A stretch of 64,000 nt of DNA from positions 18,100 to 82,099 of the forward strand of contig JAREIK010002980.1 of NCBI GenBank assembly GCA_029783825.1, written 5' to 3'. This document shows, piece after piece, positions 11,549 to 23,011 of this stretch. Under the pieces are notes generated by a model that ran no database searches, had not been told where the DNA came from, and saw only the letters and a list, made by a program, of their open reading frames with translations. Every line of letters starts with the position of its first letter. The first letter of the stretch is position 1. Made by a program: the position numbers and the translations under genes. Source of the stretch: Sapria himalayana. Taxonomy: Eukaryota; Streptophyta; Magnoliopsida; Malpighiales; Rafflesiaceae.

Positions 11549-13822
11549 ATGGCACAATCCAGCTGTAAACGAAGAATATAATAAATTGAAGATGATCAGA
11601 TCTCAAATGATCAAAGTACTGGTAAATCCAATCATCATTTTTTCACGAACCCTTTTATTGTTACGGCACGTTCTTCAATTCCAATTGTAAAAGAAATTCA
11701 AGGTACATCTTAACCTCAAGCTCATAAAAAGCATAAGTCTACTATTTGGAAAACTTATGAGATATTAGTTTATTCAGGGGGAAATGAAACTGGTAGCACA
11801 GCTTGTATATGGTGCAAGAAATAATACATGGAAAAAGGTGATCATGGTACTTCGGGTTTATAGAAATACTTGAGAAAGACTTGTAAGAAATTTCCACTAA
11901 AAAAGAATTAATAGAAGCTTACAAAGGTAAAGACAAGTCGCAATCTTTGTTGAGTTTCACTAAAGGTACTAGTTCAGAGGATAACAAATTAACTTGTTGG
12001 AAATTTGATCAACAACTAGTTAGGGAGGCTTTGGTGAAAATGATCAAAAAAGATGAATTACCTTTTGTTTTGTTGAGAGGGATGAGTTTAAGGAGTTTTG
12101 TGAAGTTATTGTGCCTCAATTTTTTTTTCCAACTAGGCACTCTATGTTGAAAGATTATTTTTCTTTGTTTGTCAAGAAAAAGAAGAAATTATTTGATAGC
12201 ATATCATCTCATTGTTGTAGAGTTTCATTGACTACCGACACTTGGATTAGCATTCATAATTTGTCTTATATATGTTTGACTGTTCATTTCATTGATTCTC
12301 AAAGGAATATGCATAAAAGGCTTTTGAACTATTGTGTAATTAAAAGTCATTCTGGAGCTAATATTAGAAATGCTATTGAGTTTTGCATGAATAAATGGGG
12401 TTTGAGAAAGTTGATGTGTATTACTGTTGACAATGTATCAAATAATGATGTTGTAGTTGAACAATTGAAAAAAAGGCTTGCGAAGAAAAGTGTTGTACCT
12501 TTGAGAGGCGAGCATGTTCATATGAGATGTTGTGCTTATATCCTAAACTTAATTGTCAGAGATTGCATTGTAGTAGTTAAGGGTGTTATTCAAAAAATTA
12601 GAGTTGTGGTGAAATATGTGAGGAGCAGTCCTAAAAGATTAGATATGTTTAAGTTATGTGTTGAAGAATAAAACTTGACATTTGGATCTTCATTACAATT
12701 AGATTGTCCTACAAGATGGAATTCAACTTATTTGATGCTACAAACTGATATATAATATCAAAAAGAATTTGATAAGTTGGAGGGCAAAGACAAAAGGTTT
12801 TTGAAGGAGTTTGATTCAACCGCTCCAACTGAGAGAGACTTAACAAATGCCAAAAATTTGGCTCGTTTCTTGAAAACTTTTTATGAGGTAACTTGTAAAT
12901 TTTCTGGCTCATAATATTCTACCTCTAGTGTTTATTTTCCAGAGATTATTCGAATTTTGAAAAAAAATTGAGCTTTGTGAAAATAGTAGAGATACAATGG
13001 TGTCTGAAATGGGTATGAAAATGAGGCATAAATTCAACAAATATTGGGGTTCTCTTCAGTCAACAAATATAATGCTTTTTGTAGTAGTAGTGTTGGATCC
13101 TTTATATAAGCTCAAATATCTCAAGGTTAAGTACACTTAGCATTATGGAGAGGAATTGGCTAAAAATCTAGTGAAAAAGGTTATAAATGCTTTAAATGAG
13201 ATGATGGATGATTATAAAGATTTAAATGAAGATGAATCAAAATAAGATGATTTCTTTTCTACTGTGTTGAAGAAAAATGATGATTTCTTTGATGGTAGTG
13301 AAACTTATGTTGATGATTTTTTTGTTGAATTGGAGAAAGAACAAGAAGTTGCAGCTTTGGAAGAGTTGGATAGGTACTTTGAGGACAAACTTGAAAAAAA
13401 TATAATTGATTTTGATCTTCTAAACTGGTGGAAGGTAAATGAGGTTAGGTATCCTTCTTTGGCAAATGTAGCAAGGGATGTATTTGCTATCCAAGCATTT
13501 ACTGTGGCCAACAAATCTACATTTAGCACTGGGGGGAGAACTTTAGATAAATTTAGGAGTTCTTTAACACCTATTATAGCTGAAGTTCTCATATGTATAC
13601 AAGATTGGTTGAGAAGCTCAAACAAACCTATTGAAATTGAAGAATTAGTTCAAGACCTTGATGATAATGAATCAGGTTAGTATACAAATCTCGTAAATTT
13701 TAATTTCACGTTGACTTATTTTATTCATTCAATTTAATAAAAATATGGTTCAATTACAATTTTCAGAGGGGTCACAAGATCCAAATAATTTTCCAACTAT
13801 AGGTGGCCAACTAAATTTGTAA
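11549..13822 (+). pseudogene. hAT transposase pseudogene, copy 1 (BED finger, RNase H-like core, hAT dimerization)
   Basis: Remains of a plant hAT transposase, a cut-and-paste DNA transposase. In order: a BED zinc-finger remnant with CIWC at 11804-11815; KKDELPF; LTTDTW with the first catalytic Asp at 12237-12239; TVDNVSNND with the second at 12429-12431; CCAYILNLIV; PTRWNST; a DUF4413-like middle; and the C-terminal WWKVNEVRYPSL / FSTGGRTLDKFRSSL dimerization block. A GT-AG intron of 91 bp (13676-13766) rejoins the frame and gives the tail EGSQDPNNFPTIGGQLNL, then TAA. Lesions include TAA codons near the start, TAG in the BED region, a 1-bp deletion near 11895, a frame change near 12070-12130, TAA at 12669-12671 and TAA at 12912-12914. 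The third acidic residue of the ASE motif is Lys (ANK, codon 13513-13515), and the CCxH histidine is Tyr. It cannot make an active enzyme. Confidence 0.95.
13676..13766 (+). other. Conserved 91-bp intron near the 3' end of the hAT transposase
   Basis: Starts GTTAGTATAC and ends AATTTTCAG. Removing it joins GAATCAG to AGGGGTCACAAGAT in frame and adds 18 residues before a TAA. Copy 2 has the same 91-bp intron at 44918-45008. The splice is predicted by frame only. Confidence 0.65.
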
Positions 13823-14632
13823 TGGGTGTATTAAATTTTATAAGGTAATATTTTGTTTTTTTATTACTCTTTCATCTTAGAAATTTATGTCTACATGATT
13901 AACACATTTTCATCTTTGGTTGTCCTTCTACAGTGGAGGAAGAAAAGGGAGGAGTTGTAGAAGAGATAATTAATTGGGTTTGGATTTTTGTTATTGTTCC
14001 GGGATGAACCTTTGAAATGATTATTATCATGGTTGTTATTAGATGTATTTTTTTTGTTATAATAAGCTGCATAATTTTAGCAATTACTTTAGTAGTCATT
14101 GATGCTGCCAATGTTTGTGGTTATATTTAGATATTCCTTAATATTTTAAGTAATGTTTTAAAAAATGTAGTATTGCTATTTTGGTTAACTTTAACTTGGC
14201 TGAACAAAGCCAACTTGTGAAAAAACAAAGAACCAAATTAAGCACACAACTCGGTCCGATTCTATTTAACATTTCTATACTTTTCTGCACATCAAAGCTT
14301 TTGACTAGGTAAGGGAACTCATTTGTGGTATTCAGCCTATTTGACAAAACAAAATTGGCCCAATTTAAGTTCGATAGATACATAAATAAGGAATGATAAA
14401 TGGTACAACAAAAGGTTTCGAAATGAACTAACTTGGCCTGTTTGAAAAAAATAAATTGAAAAAAATGTCCGAACTACGTTCCATCCCGGAACTGTTTTTC
14501 CTACCCTAAATCCCCGATCTTCGTCCCGTCCAATCTCGATATTTTCAACCTATGGGACGGGTCTGGATTTTCAAAAAAAAATCTCCGAACTATGGGAAGG
14601 GACTGGATATTTGTAATCCCCATTGCGTCCCA

Positions 14633-14649
14633 TCCTATGAGCACCCCTA
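14633..14649 (-). repeat. Right terminal inverted repeat of hAT copy 1
   Basis: Ends AGCACCCCTA. Its reverse complement TAGGGGTGCTCATAGGA matches the left end at 14 of 17 positions. Confidence 0.92.
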
Positions 14650-14657
14650 GCATTTAG
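14650..14657. repeat. 8-bp target-site duplication, right copy (hAT copy 1)
   Basis: GCATTTAG, identical to 11001-11008. Confidence 0.95.
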
Positions 14658-16068
14658 TGATTAATATGTTTAAGTTACAACATAAAATAACAAAAAATTT
14701 ATTTTTATTTTTTTTTCTATTTTCAAAGGTTATAAACTTTGAAAATATAATAATTTTGAAATTTTTTTCAAATGTGAATACAATATTTGTTATACTAATC
14801 ATTATATTTATATATTATATAAATTTAATATTAAAATTTAATTAATAAATATTCTAATAATTATCAAAAAATAAATTAATAATCCATTAATAATAAGATA
14901 GATATTAATTAAAATATAATTAAAACCTTAAAATTATTCACAAGCAAAGAAAAATATATTACTATATAATAATTTTTTGTTTTTGAGTTTTTTCTTCTTT
15001 TAATAAGTTTATATATATTTTTTTTCAATGAAAAATAATTTATATAAATTATATTTGTCTAACTCATAATTTATTTTGTAGTTAATATTTATTTATAAAT
15101 AAATAAATAAATAATTAAAATGAATATTTAAAATTATAATGAAAAAAATGAGATATATTATTTATTATTTATAATTTAGGGATACTAGTTTAATTTAAAT
15201 TAGATCTGTCTCACTAATAATTTATTTTGTAATTAATATTTCTATAAAAATAAACTGATAAATAATTAAAATAAAAATTTAAAATTATACTTAATAAAAA
15301 TTAAATTGAGATTTATGATTTTTTATTAATGTACACCTGTTTAATAGTTTAAGTATTTTAAGGTTTTGTCATTAGGAGTTTAGCGATTTATGTTTTTAGT
15401 CTTTTAGTGGTTTATAGGTTTTATATAAAAAAATAAAATAATAATTTAAATTTCAATAATTTGTTATAATTTTCATAGGTTATAACCTTTGAAAATATAA
15501 TAATATTTACAATTTTTTGAAATGTGAATACAATATTTAGTTTTAATAATATTAATAATTATATATCATATAAATTCAATATAAACAATTTTATTGATAG
15601 ATATTATAATAATGATCAAAAATTAAATTAATAAACTATTAATAAAAAGATAGATATTAATTAAAAAATATTTACAAAACCCAAATTGATTCAAAATTAA
15701 AGTAAAATATATTACTGGATAATAATTTTTAATTTTTAAATTTCTACTTCTTTTATAAGCGTATAATTTTTTTTATTAAAAATAAATTAATTAAATTATT
15801 TTTTTCGCACTCATACTTTATTTTGTAATAAATATTTCTATAAAAATAAACTAATAAATAAATAAAATGAAGATTTAAAATTATAATAAATAGAAATAAA
15901 AATTAGATTTATTAATTATTAAGTAGTATATAAAAGTTTAATGGTTATGTATTTAGACATTACGGGGTTTAGAAGTATACTGATTTAACTATGTATGCAT
16001 TTAGTGGTTTATAGGTTTTATTTAAAAAAAATAAAAAAAGATTATTTTTATTATTTTTTGATATTTTT

Positions 16069-16117
16069 AAAGGTTATAACCTTTCAAAGGTTATAACCAT
16101 TAATACCTTTGAAAATA
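16069..16117. repeat. Tandemly duplicated P1 dyad
   Basis: A 16-bp perfect palindrome AAAGGTTATAACCTTT (16069-16084) is followed at once by a second CAAAGGTTATAACC (16085-16098). Eight extra bases then precede the closing CCTTTGAAAA. It is the only clear side-by-side doubling of P1 that I see. Confidence 0.8.
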
Positions 16118-17291
16118 TATTAATTTTTAAATTTTTTACAAAAGTGAATACACTATTTATTTATAATAATAATAATTATTATATATCATATAAATTCAAT
16201 ATAAATAATTTTATTGATAGATATTCTAATAATTATCAAAAAATAAATTAAAAATCTATTATGAATTAGATTGATATTACTTAAAATATAATATCAAAAC
16301 TTAAAATGATTCAAAAGCAAAGCAAAATATATTACTTAATAATAATTATTTGTTATTAAATTTTTATTTTTTTATAAGCTTATCTATTTTTTGATGAAAA
16401 ATAATTTTTATAAATTATATTCTTAACTCATAATTTATTTTATAATTAATATATATATATAAATAAAAAACTAAACAATAAAAATAAATTTTTAGTTAAT
16501 TATAATAAAAACAAATAAAAATGAGATTTATTAATTATTATTTAGGGGATACACATTTAAATGATTATCTATATAGGGGTATCGGAATTTTGTAGTTTCG
16601 TGATTTAAGTGTTTATGCATTTATTGATTTATAGGTTTTATATAAACAATGAAATAACAAAAAAAATATTTTTTTTTGTTTTTTCATAGGTTCAAAGCTT
16701 ATAATCTTTGAAAATATAATAATTTTAAAATTTTTTTCAAAAGTGAATACAATATTTAGTTATAATAATTATTAAATTTATATATCATATAAATTAAATA
16801 TAAATATATTTATTGATAAATATTCTAATAATGATCAAAAAATAAATTAATAATCTATTATTAATAAGTTAGACATCAATTAAAATATAATTACAAAACC
16901 CAAAATGATTAAAAAACAAAGTAAAATATATTACTATATAATAATTTTTTGTTTTTAATTTTTTTCTTCTTTTAATAAGTTTATTTATATCTTTTTGTTG
17001 AAAAATAATTTATATAACTTATATTTGTATAACTTATAATTTAATTTGTAATGAATATTTATATAAAAATAAACAAATAAATAATTAAAATGAATATTTA
17101 AAATTATAATCAAAAAAATAAAAATGAGATTTATTATTTATTATTTAGGATATACCTGTTTAATAAAATTTATCTATTTAGGGTTTTCGAGATTTAGAAG
17201 TTATTGATTTAAGTATTTAGGCATTTAATGGTTTGTAGCTTTTATTTCAACAATCAAATAACAAAAAATTAATTTTTGATATTTTTTCAAA

Positions 17292-17317
17292 TTTTCAAAT
17301 GTCATAACATTTGAAAA
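17292..17317. repeat. P1 dyad with paired arm substitutions
   Basis: Arms TTTTCAAATGT and ACATTTGAAAA are exact reverse complements. Relative to canonical P1, G is T on the left arm and C is A on the right arm, so both arms changed together. One central mismatch remains (GTCATAAC). The same version recurs at 47763-47786. Confidence 0.8.
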
Positions 17318-19246
17318 TATAAAAATTTTAAAATTTTTTAAAAATGTGAATACAATATTTTGTAAAAATAATTATTATAACTATATATAATATAAAATAA
17401 ATATAAACAATTTTATTGATAAATATTATATCAATTATCAAAAAATAAATTAATAAACTATTATTAATATAATAGATATAAATTAAAATATAATTAAAAA
17501 CTCTAAAATAATTCAAAATCAAAGTAAAATTTATTACTAAATAAAAATTTTTTTTAGCTTTTGCATCATTTTATAAGCCTATATTTTTTTTTGATGAAAA
17601 ATATATTATTTAAATTATATTTGTCACTCATAATTTATATTGTAATTAATATTTCTATAAATTATTTAAATTATATTTCAGGTTTACGAGTTTAAAGGAT
17701 TAGGTATTTAGGGGCTTCGAGTTTTAAAAGTTTAGAGATTTATGTATTTATGCATTTTATGGTTTATAAGTTATATTTATACAATGGTATAACAAAAAAT
17801 TTATTTTTGTTATTTTTTCTCATTTTTGAAGGTTATAACCTTTGAAAATATAATAATTTTTTATTATTTTTTATTTGTGAATACTATATTTAGTTATGAT
17901 AATCTTAATAATTATTTATTATTCGGGATATACTAGTTTAATTGTTTAAGTATTTAGGTGTTTTGTGGTTTAGTGATTTAAGTGTTTAAGACTTTAGTGA
18001 TATATAGTTTTTATTTAAAGAATAAAAAATAAAAAATTAAATTTTTTAATTTTTTTTAATTTTTGAAGGTTATAACCTTTGAAAATTTAAAAATTTTTAA
18101 TTTTATTTAAATGTTAATATAATATTTAGTTATAATTTTCTTAATAATTATATATAATGTAAACTCAATATAAATAATTTTATTAATAGATATTATAATA
18201 ATGATCAATATAAAATTAATAAACTATTATTAAAAAGAAAGATATAAATTAAAATATAATTGCAAAAACTAAAATTATTCAAAATCAAAATAAAATATAT
18301 TAAAAAATAATAAATTTTTGTTTTTAAGATTTTGCCTTTTTTTTATAAGCACATATATTTTTTTGATAAAAAATAAATTATTTAAAATAGATCTGTCTCA
18401 CAAATAATTTATTTGGTAATTAATATTTCTTTAAAAATAAACTGATAAATAATTAAAATAAAAATTTAAAATTATACTTAATAAAAATTAAAATGAGATA
18501 TATGATTTATTATTAATGTATACCAATTTAATAGTTTAAGTTGTTTTGTCATTTAGTAGTTTAGCGATTTATGTTTTTCGGTATTTAGTGGTTTATAGGT
18601 TTTATTAAAACAATAAAATAACAAAAAAAATTGTAATTTTTTTTTTATTTTCATAAGTTATAACCTTTAAAAATATAATAATATTTACAATTTTTTGAAA
18701 TGTGAATACAATATTTAGTTTTAATAATATTAATAATTATATATCATATAAATTCAATATAAACAATTTTATTGATAGATATTATAATAATGATCAAAAA
18801 TTAAATTAATAAACTATTAATAAAAAGATAGATATTAATTAAAAAATATTTAAAAAATCCAAATTGATTCAAAATTAAAGTAAAATATATTACTCGATAA
18901 TAATTTTTAATTTTTAAATTTCTACTTCTTTTATAAGCGTATAATTTTTTTTATTAAAAATAAATAAATTAAATTATATTTTTCGCACTCATACTTTATT
19001 TTGTAATAAATATTTCTATAAAAATAAACTAATAAATAAATAAAATGAAGATTTAAAATTATAATAAATTGAAATAAAAATTAGATTTCTTAATTATTAA
19101 GTAGGATATAGAGTTTTAATGGTTTATGTATTTAGGCATTACGGGCCTTAGGAGTTTACTGATTTTACTATGTATGCATTTAGTGGTTTATAGGTTTTAT
19201 TTCAAAATTAAAATAACAAAATATTTATTTTTATTATTTTTTGATA

Positions 19247-19272
19247 TTTTCAAAGGTTATAACCTTTGAAAA
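19247..19272. repeat. Perfect 26-bp P1 dyad
   Basis: Half-site TTTTCAAAGGTTA followed exactly by its reverse complement, with no spacer and no mismatch. Confidence 0.92.
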
Positions 19273-22200
19273 TAAAATAATTTGTAAATTTTTTTCAAAA
19301 GTGAGTTCAATATTTAGTTATCATAATCATTATATTTATATATCATATAAATTCAATATAAACAATTTTATTGATAAATATTCTAATAATTACCAAAAAA
19401 TAAATTAATAATCTATTATTAATAAGATAGATATCAAATAAAATATAATAAAAAAATCTAAAATTATTCAGAATAAATCAAAATATATTACTATATAATA
19501 ATTTGTTGTTTTGAATTTTTTTTTCTTTTAATAAGTTATCAATATTTTTTTGATGAAAATTAATTTATATAAATTATTTTTGTCTAACTCATAATTTATT
19601 TTTTAATTAATATTTATATAAAAATAAACAAATTAATAATTAAATTGAATATTTACAATTATAATGAAAAAAAATAATATTGAGATTTAATCTTTATTAT
19701 TTGGGTATACCAGTCTAATTTAAATTAGATCTGTCTCACTAATAATGTATTTTGTAATTAATATTTCTATAAAAATAAACTTATAAATAATTAAAATAAA
19801 AATTTAAAATTATACTGAATAAAAATTAAAAATAGATTTATGAATTATTATTAATGTATACCAGTTTAATGGTTTAAGTATTAAAAAGTTTTGTCGTTTA
19901 GAAATTTAGCGAGTTCTTTTTTAGGCATTTAGTGGTTTATAGGTTTTATTTAAACAATGAAATAACAATAAAATTATTTTTGATATTTTTTCAAATTTTC
20001 AAAGGTTATAACATTTCAAAATATAATAATTTTTAAATTATTTTCAAATGTAAATATAATATTAAGTTATAAAAATCATAATAATTATAAGTCATTTAAA
20101 TTCAATATAAATATTTACATTGCTATATATTATAATAATGATCAAAAACAATTTAATAAACTATTTTTAATAAGATAGATATTATTTAAAACATATTTGC
20201 AAAATCTAAATTTATTAAAAATCAAAGTAAAATATATTACTATATAATAATTTTTTTTAATGTTTGGCTTTTTTATAAATTTATATTTTTGTTTTTAAAA
20301 ATAAATTATTTAATTTCTATTTCTCTTAATTATAATTTATTTTGCAATTTATAATTCTATAATACTAAACTACTAAATAATTAAAATGAATATTTAAAAT
20401 TATAATGAATACAAATAAAATTGGGATTTATTATTTTTTATTCAGGATATACCGGTTTAATGGTTTAAGTATTTTGGTATTTTGTGGTTTAGGAGTTTAG
20501 TGAATTAAGGGTTTAGACCTTTAGTGATTTATAGTTTTTATTTAAAGAATGAAAGAACAAAAAATTTAATTTTTTGATATTTTTAAATTTTGACGGTTAT
20601 ACCCTTTGAAAATATAATAATTTTTAATTTTTTTTTAAATGTAAATATAATATTTAGTTATAATAATCTTAATAATTTTATATAATGTAAACTAAATATA
20701 AATAATTGTATTAATAAATATTATAATAATGATCAATAAATTAATTAATAAACAAGTATTAATAAGAATGATATAAATTAATATATAATTGTAAAATATA
20801 AAATGATTCAAAATCAAAATAAGATATATTAATAAAAATTAATTTTTTATTTTTAAAATTTTACCTTTTTTATAAGCATATATATTTTTTTAGAAGAAAA
20901 ATAAATTATTTAAATATTATATGTCGCACTAATAATTTATTTCGTAATTAATATTTCTATAAAAATAAACTAATAAATAAGTAAAATAAATATTTAAAAT
21001 TTTAATGAATACTAATAAAAATGAGAATTATGATTTATTATTTAGACTATACTAATTTAATGTTTTGAGTATTTATTAGCTTCGGGGATTAGGAGTTTAG
21101 TCATTTTAGTATTTAGTCATTTAGTGGTTTATGGGTTTTATTTATAAAATAAAATAAAAAAAAAGTATTTTTGTTATTTTTTCACATTTTTGAAGGTTAT
21201 AACCTTTGAAAATATAATAATTTTTAATTTTTTTTTGAAAAGTGAATACAATAAGAAGTTAATAATCATAATAATAATATATCATATAAATTCAATATAA
21301 ATTATTTTATTGGTATATATTATAATAATGATCATAAAAAAATAATAAACAATTATTAATAAGATAAATATTGTTTAAAATATATTTGCAAAACCTAAAA
21401 TGATTCTTAATCATAGTGAAATATTTTACTATATATTAATTTTAAATTTTTAAATTTTTGTATCAATTTATATGCTTATATATTTCTTGATGAAAAATAA
21501 ATTTTTTTAAATTAAATTTGTCTCACTAATAATTTATTTTTTAATATATATTTCTATAAAAATAAATTAATAAATAATTAAGATGTATGTTTAAAATTAT
21601 AATGAATACTAATAAAAATGAGATTTATTATTTATTATTTATTATTTATTATATAGTATACCAGTTTAATGCTTAAATTATTTAGGGGTTTTGTCGTTTA
21701 GAAGTTTAGCAATTTATGTTTTTAGGCATTTCGTGGTTTATAGGTTTTATTTATATAATAAAAATAAAAAAAAAATTTGATTTTTTCTGATTTTCAAAGT
21801 TTATAACCTTTGAAAAGAAAATAATTTTTAAAATTTTTTTGAATGTGAATACCATATATAATTATATTAATCTTACAAATTATATATCATATAAATTAAA
21901 TATTAACAATTTTAATGATAGAAATTATAATAATGATCAAAAATTAAATTAACAAACTATTATTAAAAATCTAAATATTAATTAAAATATATTTACAAAA
22001 CACAAAATGATTCAAAATCAAATCAAAATATATTACTAAATAATAATATTTAATTTTTAAATTTGTCCTTCTTTTTTTAAGTTTATATTTTTTTTAATTA
22101 AATATATATTAGCTAAATATTATGTGTCTCATTCGAAATTTATTTTGAATTAATTTTTCTAAAAAATTAAGCTATAAATAATTAAAATAAATATTTAAAA

Positions 22201-22985
22201 TTATAATAAATAGAAATATAAATAAGATTTATTATTTAATATGTAAAATATAGCTATTAAAAGGTTTATGTATTTAGGGGTTTCGGGGTTTATGAGCTTA
22301 CTGATTTAAGTAAGTAATCATTTAATGATCTATAGGTTTTATTTAAAAAATAAAATAAGAAAGAATATATTTTTATTATTTTTTCTCATTTTTTAAGGTT
22401 ATAACCTTTGAAAATATAATAATTTTTAAATTTTTTTCAAAAGTGAATACAATATTTATTTATAATAATCATAATAATTATATATCATATAAATTCAATA
22501 TAAATAATTTTATTGATAGATATTCAAATAATTATCAAAAAATAAATTAAAAATCTATTATAAATAACATTGATATTACTTAAAATATAATATCAAAACC
22601 TAAAATGATTCAAAAGCAAAGCAAAATATATTACTAAATAATAATTATTTGTTTTTAAATTTTTATTCTTTTTATAAGCTTATCTATTTTTTGATGAAAA
22701 ATAATTTTTATAAATTATATTTTTAACTCATTATTTATTTTATAATTAATACAGATATATAAATAAAAAACTAAAAATCAAAATAATTTTTTAAAATTAT
22801 AATGAAAACAAATAAAAATGAGATTTATTATTTATTATTTTGTGTATACCGGTTTATAGGATTATCTATATACGAGTATCTGAATTTTGTAGTTTAGTGA
22901 TTTAAGTGTTTTGGCATTTAGTGGTGTATAGGTTTTATTTAAATAATTAAATAATAAAAAAGATATTTTTTTTAATTTTTTCACA

Positions 22986-23011
22986 TTTTCAAAGGTTATA
23001 ACCTTTGAAAA
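22986..23011. repeat. Perfect 26-bp P1 dyad
   Basis: Half-site TTTTCAAAGGTTA followed exactly by its reverse complement. Confidence 0.92.

Larger units (their letters stand above)
11009..14649 (+). mobile_element. hAT (Ac-like, RICESLEEPER-type) DNA transposon, copy 1, decayed
   Basis: A 3,641-bp element bounded by a perfect 8-bp duplication, GCATTTAG. The left end TAGGGCTGCTCACGGGA and the right end (reverse complement TAGGGGTGCTCATAGGA) are imperfect inverted repeats, 14 of 17 matching, of the usual hAT T/CAGGGNTG form. GTCCCG/CGGGAC-type words crowd both subterminal regions (11035-11120 and 14460-14640), as expected for transposase-binding regions. The ~520 bp before the transposase frame holds an AT microsatellite and a leader with no gene. 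It ends with a possible splice acceptor TTAATGGCAATGCAG just before an ATG at 11549. After the transposase stop there are ~800 bp of noncoding DNA. Copy 2 lies at 42143-45892. The element is dead because its transposase is broken. Confidence 0.95.

Noticed and set aside
13305..13625. 106-codon minus-strand frame
   Set aside because: Lies antisense to the conserved hAT dimerization block, which explains the sequence fully.
19247..19272. P1 as a CENP-B box
   Set aside because: It does not fit the CENP-B box consensus YTTCGTTGGAARCGGGA. A centromere role would need CENH3 data.
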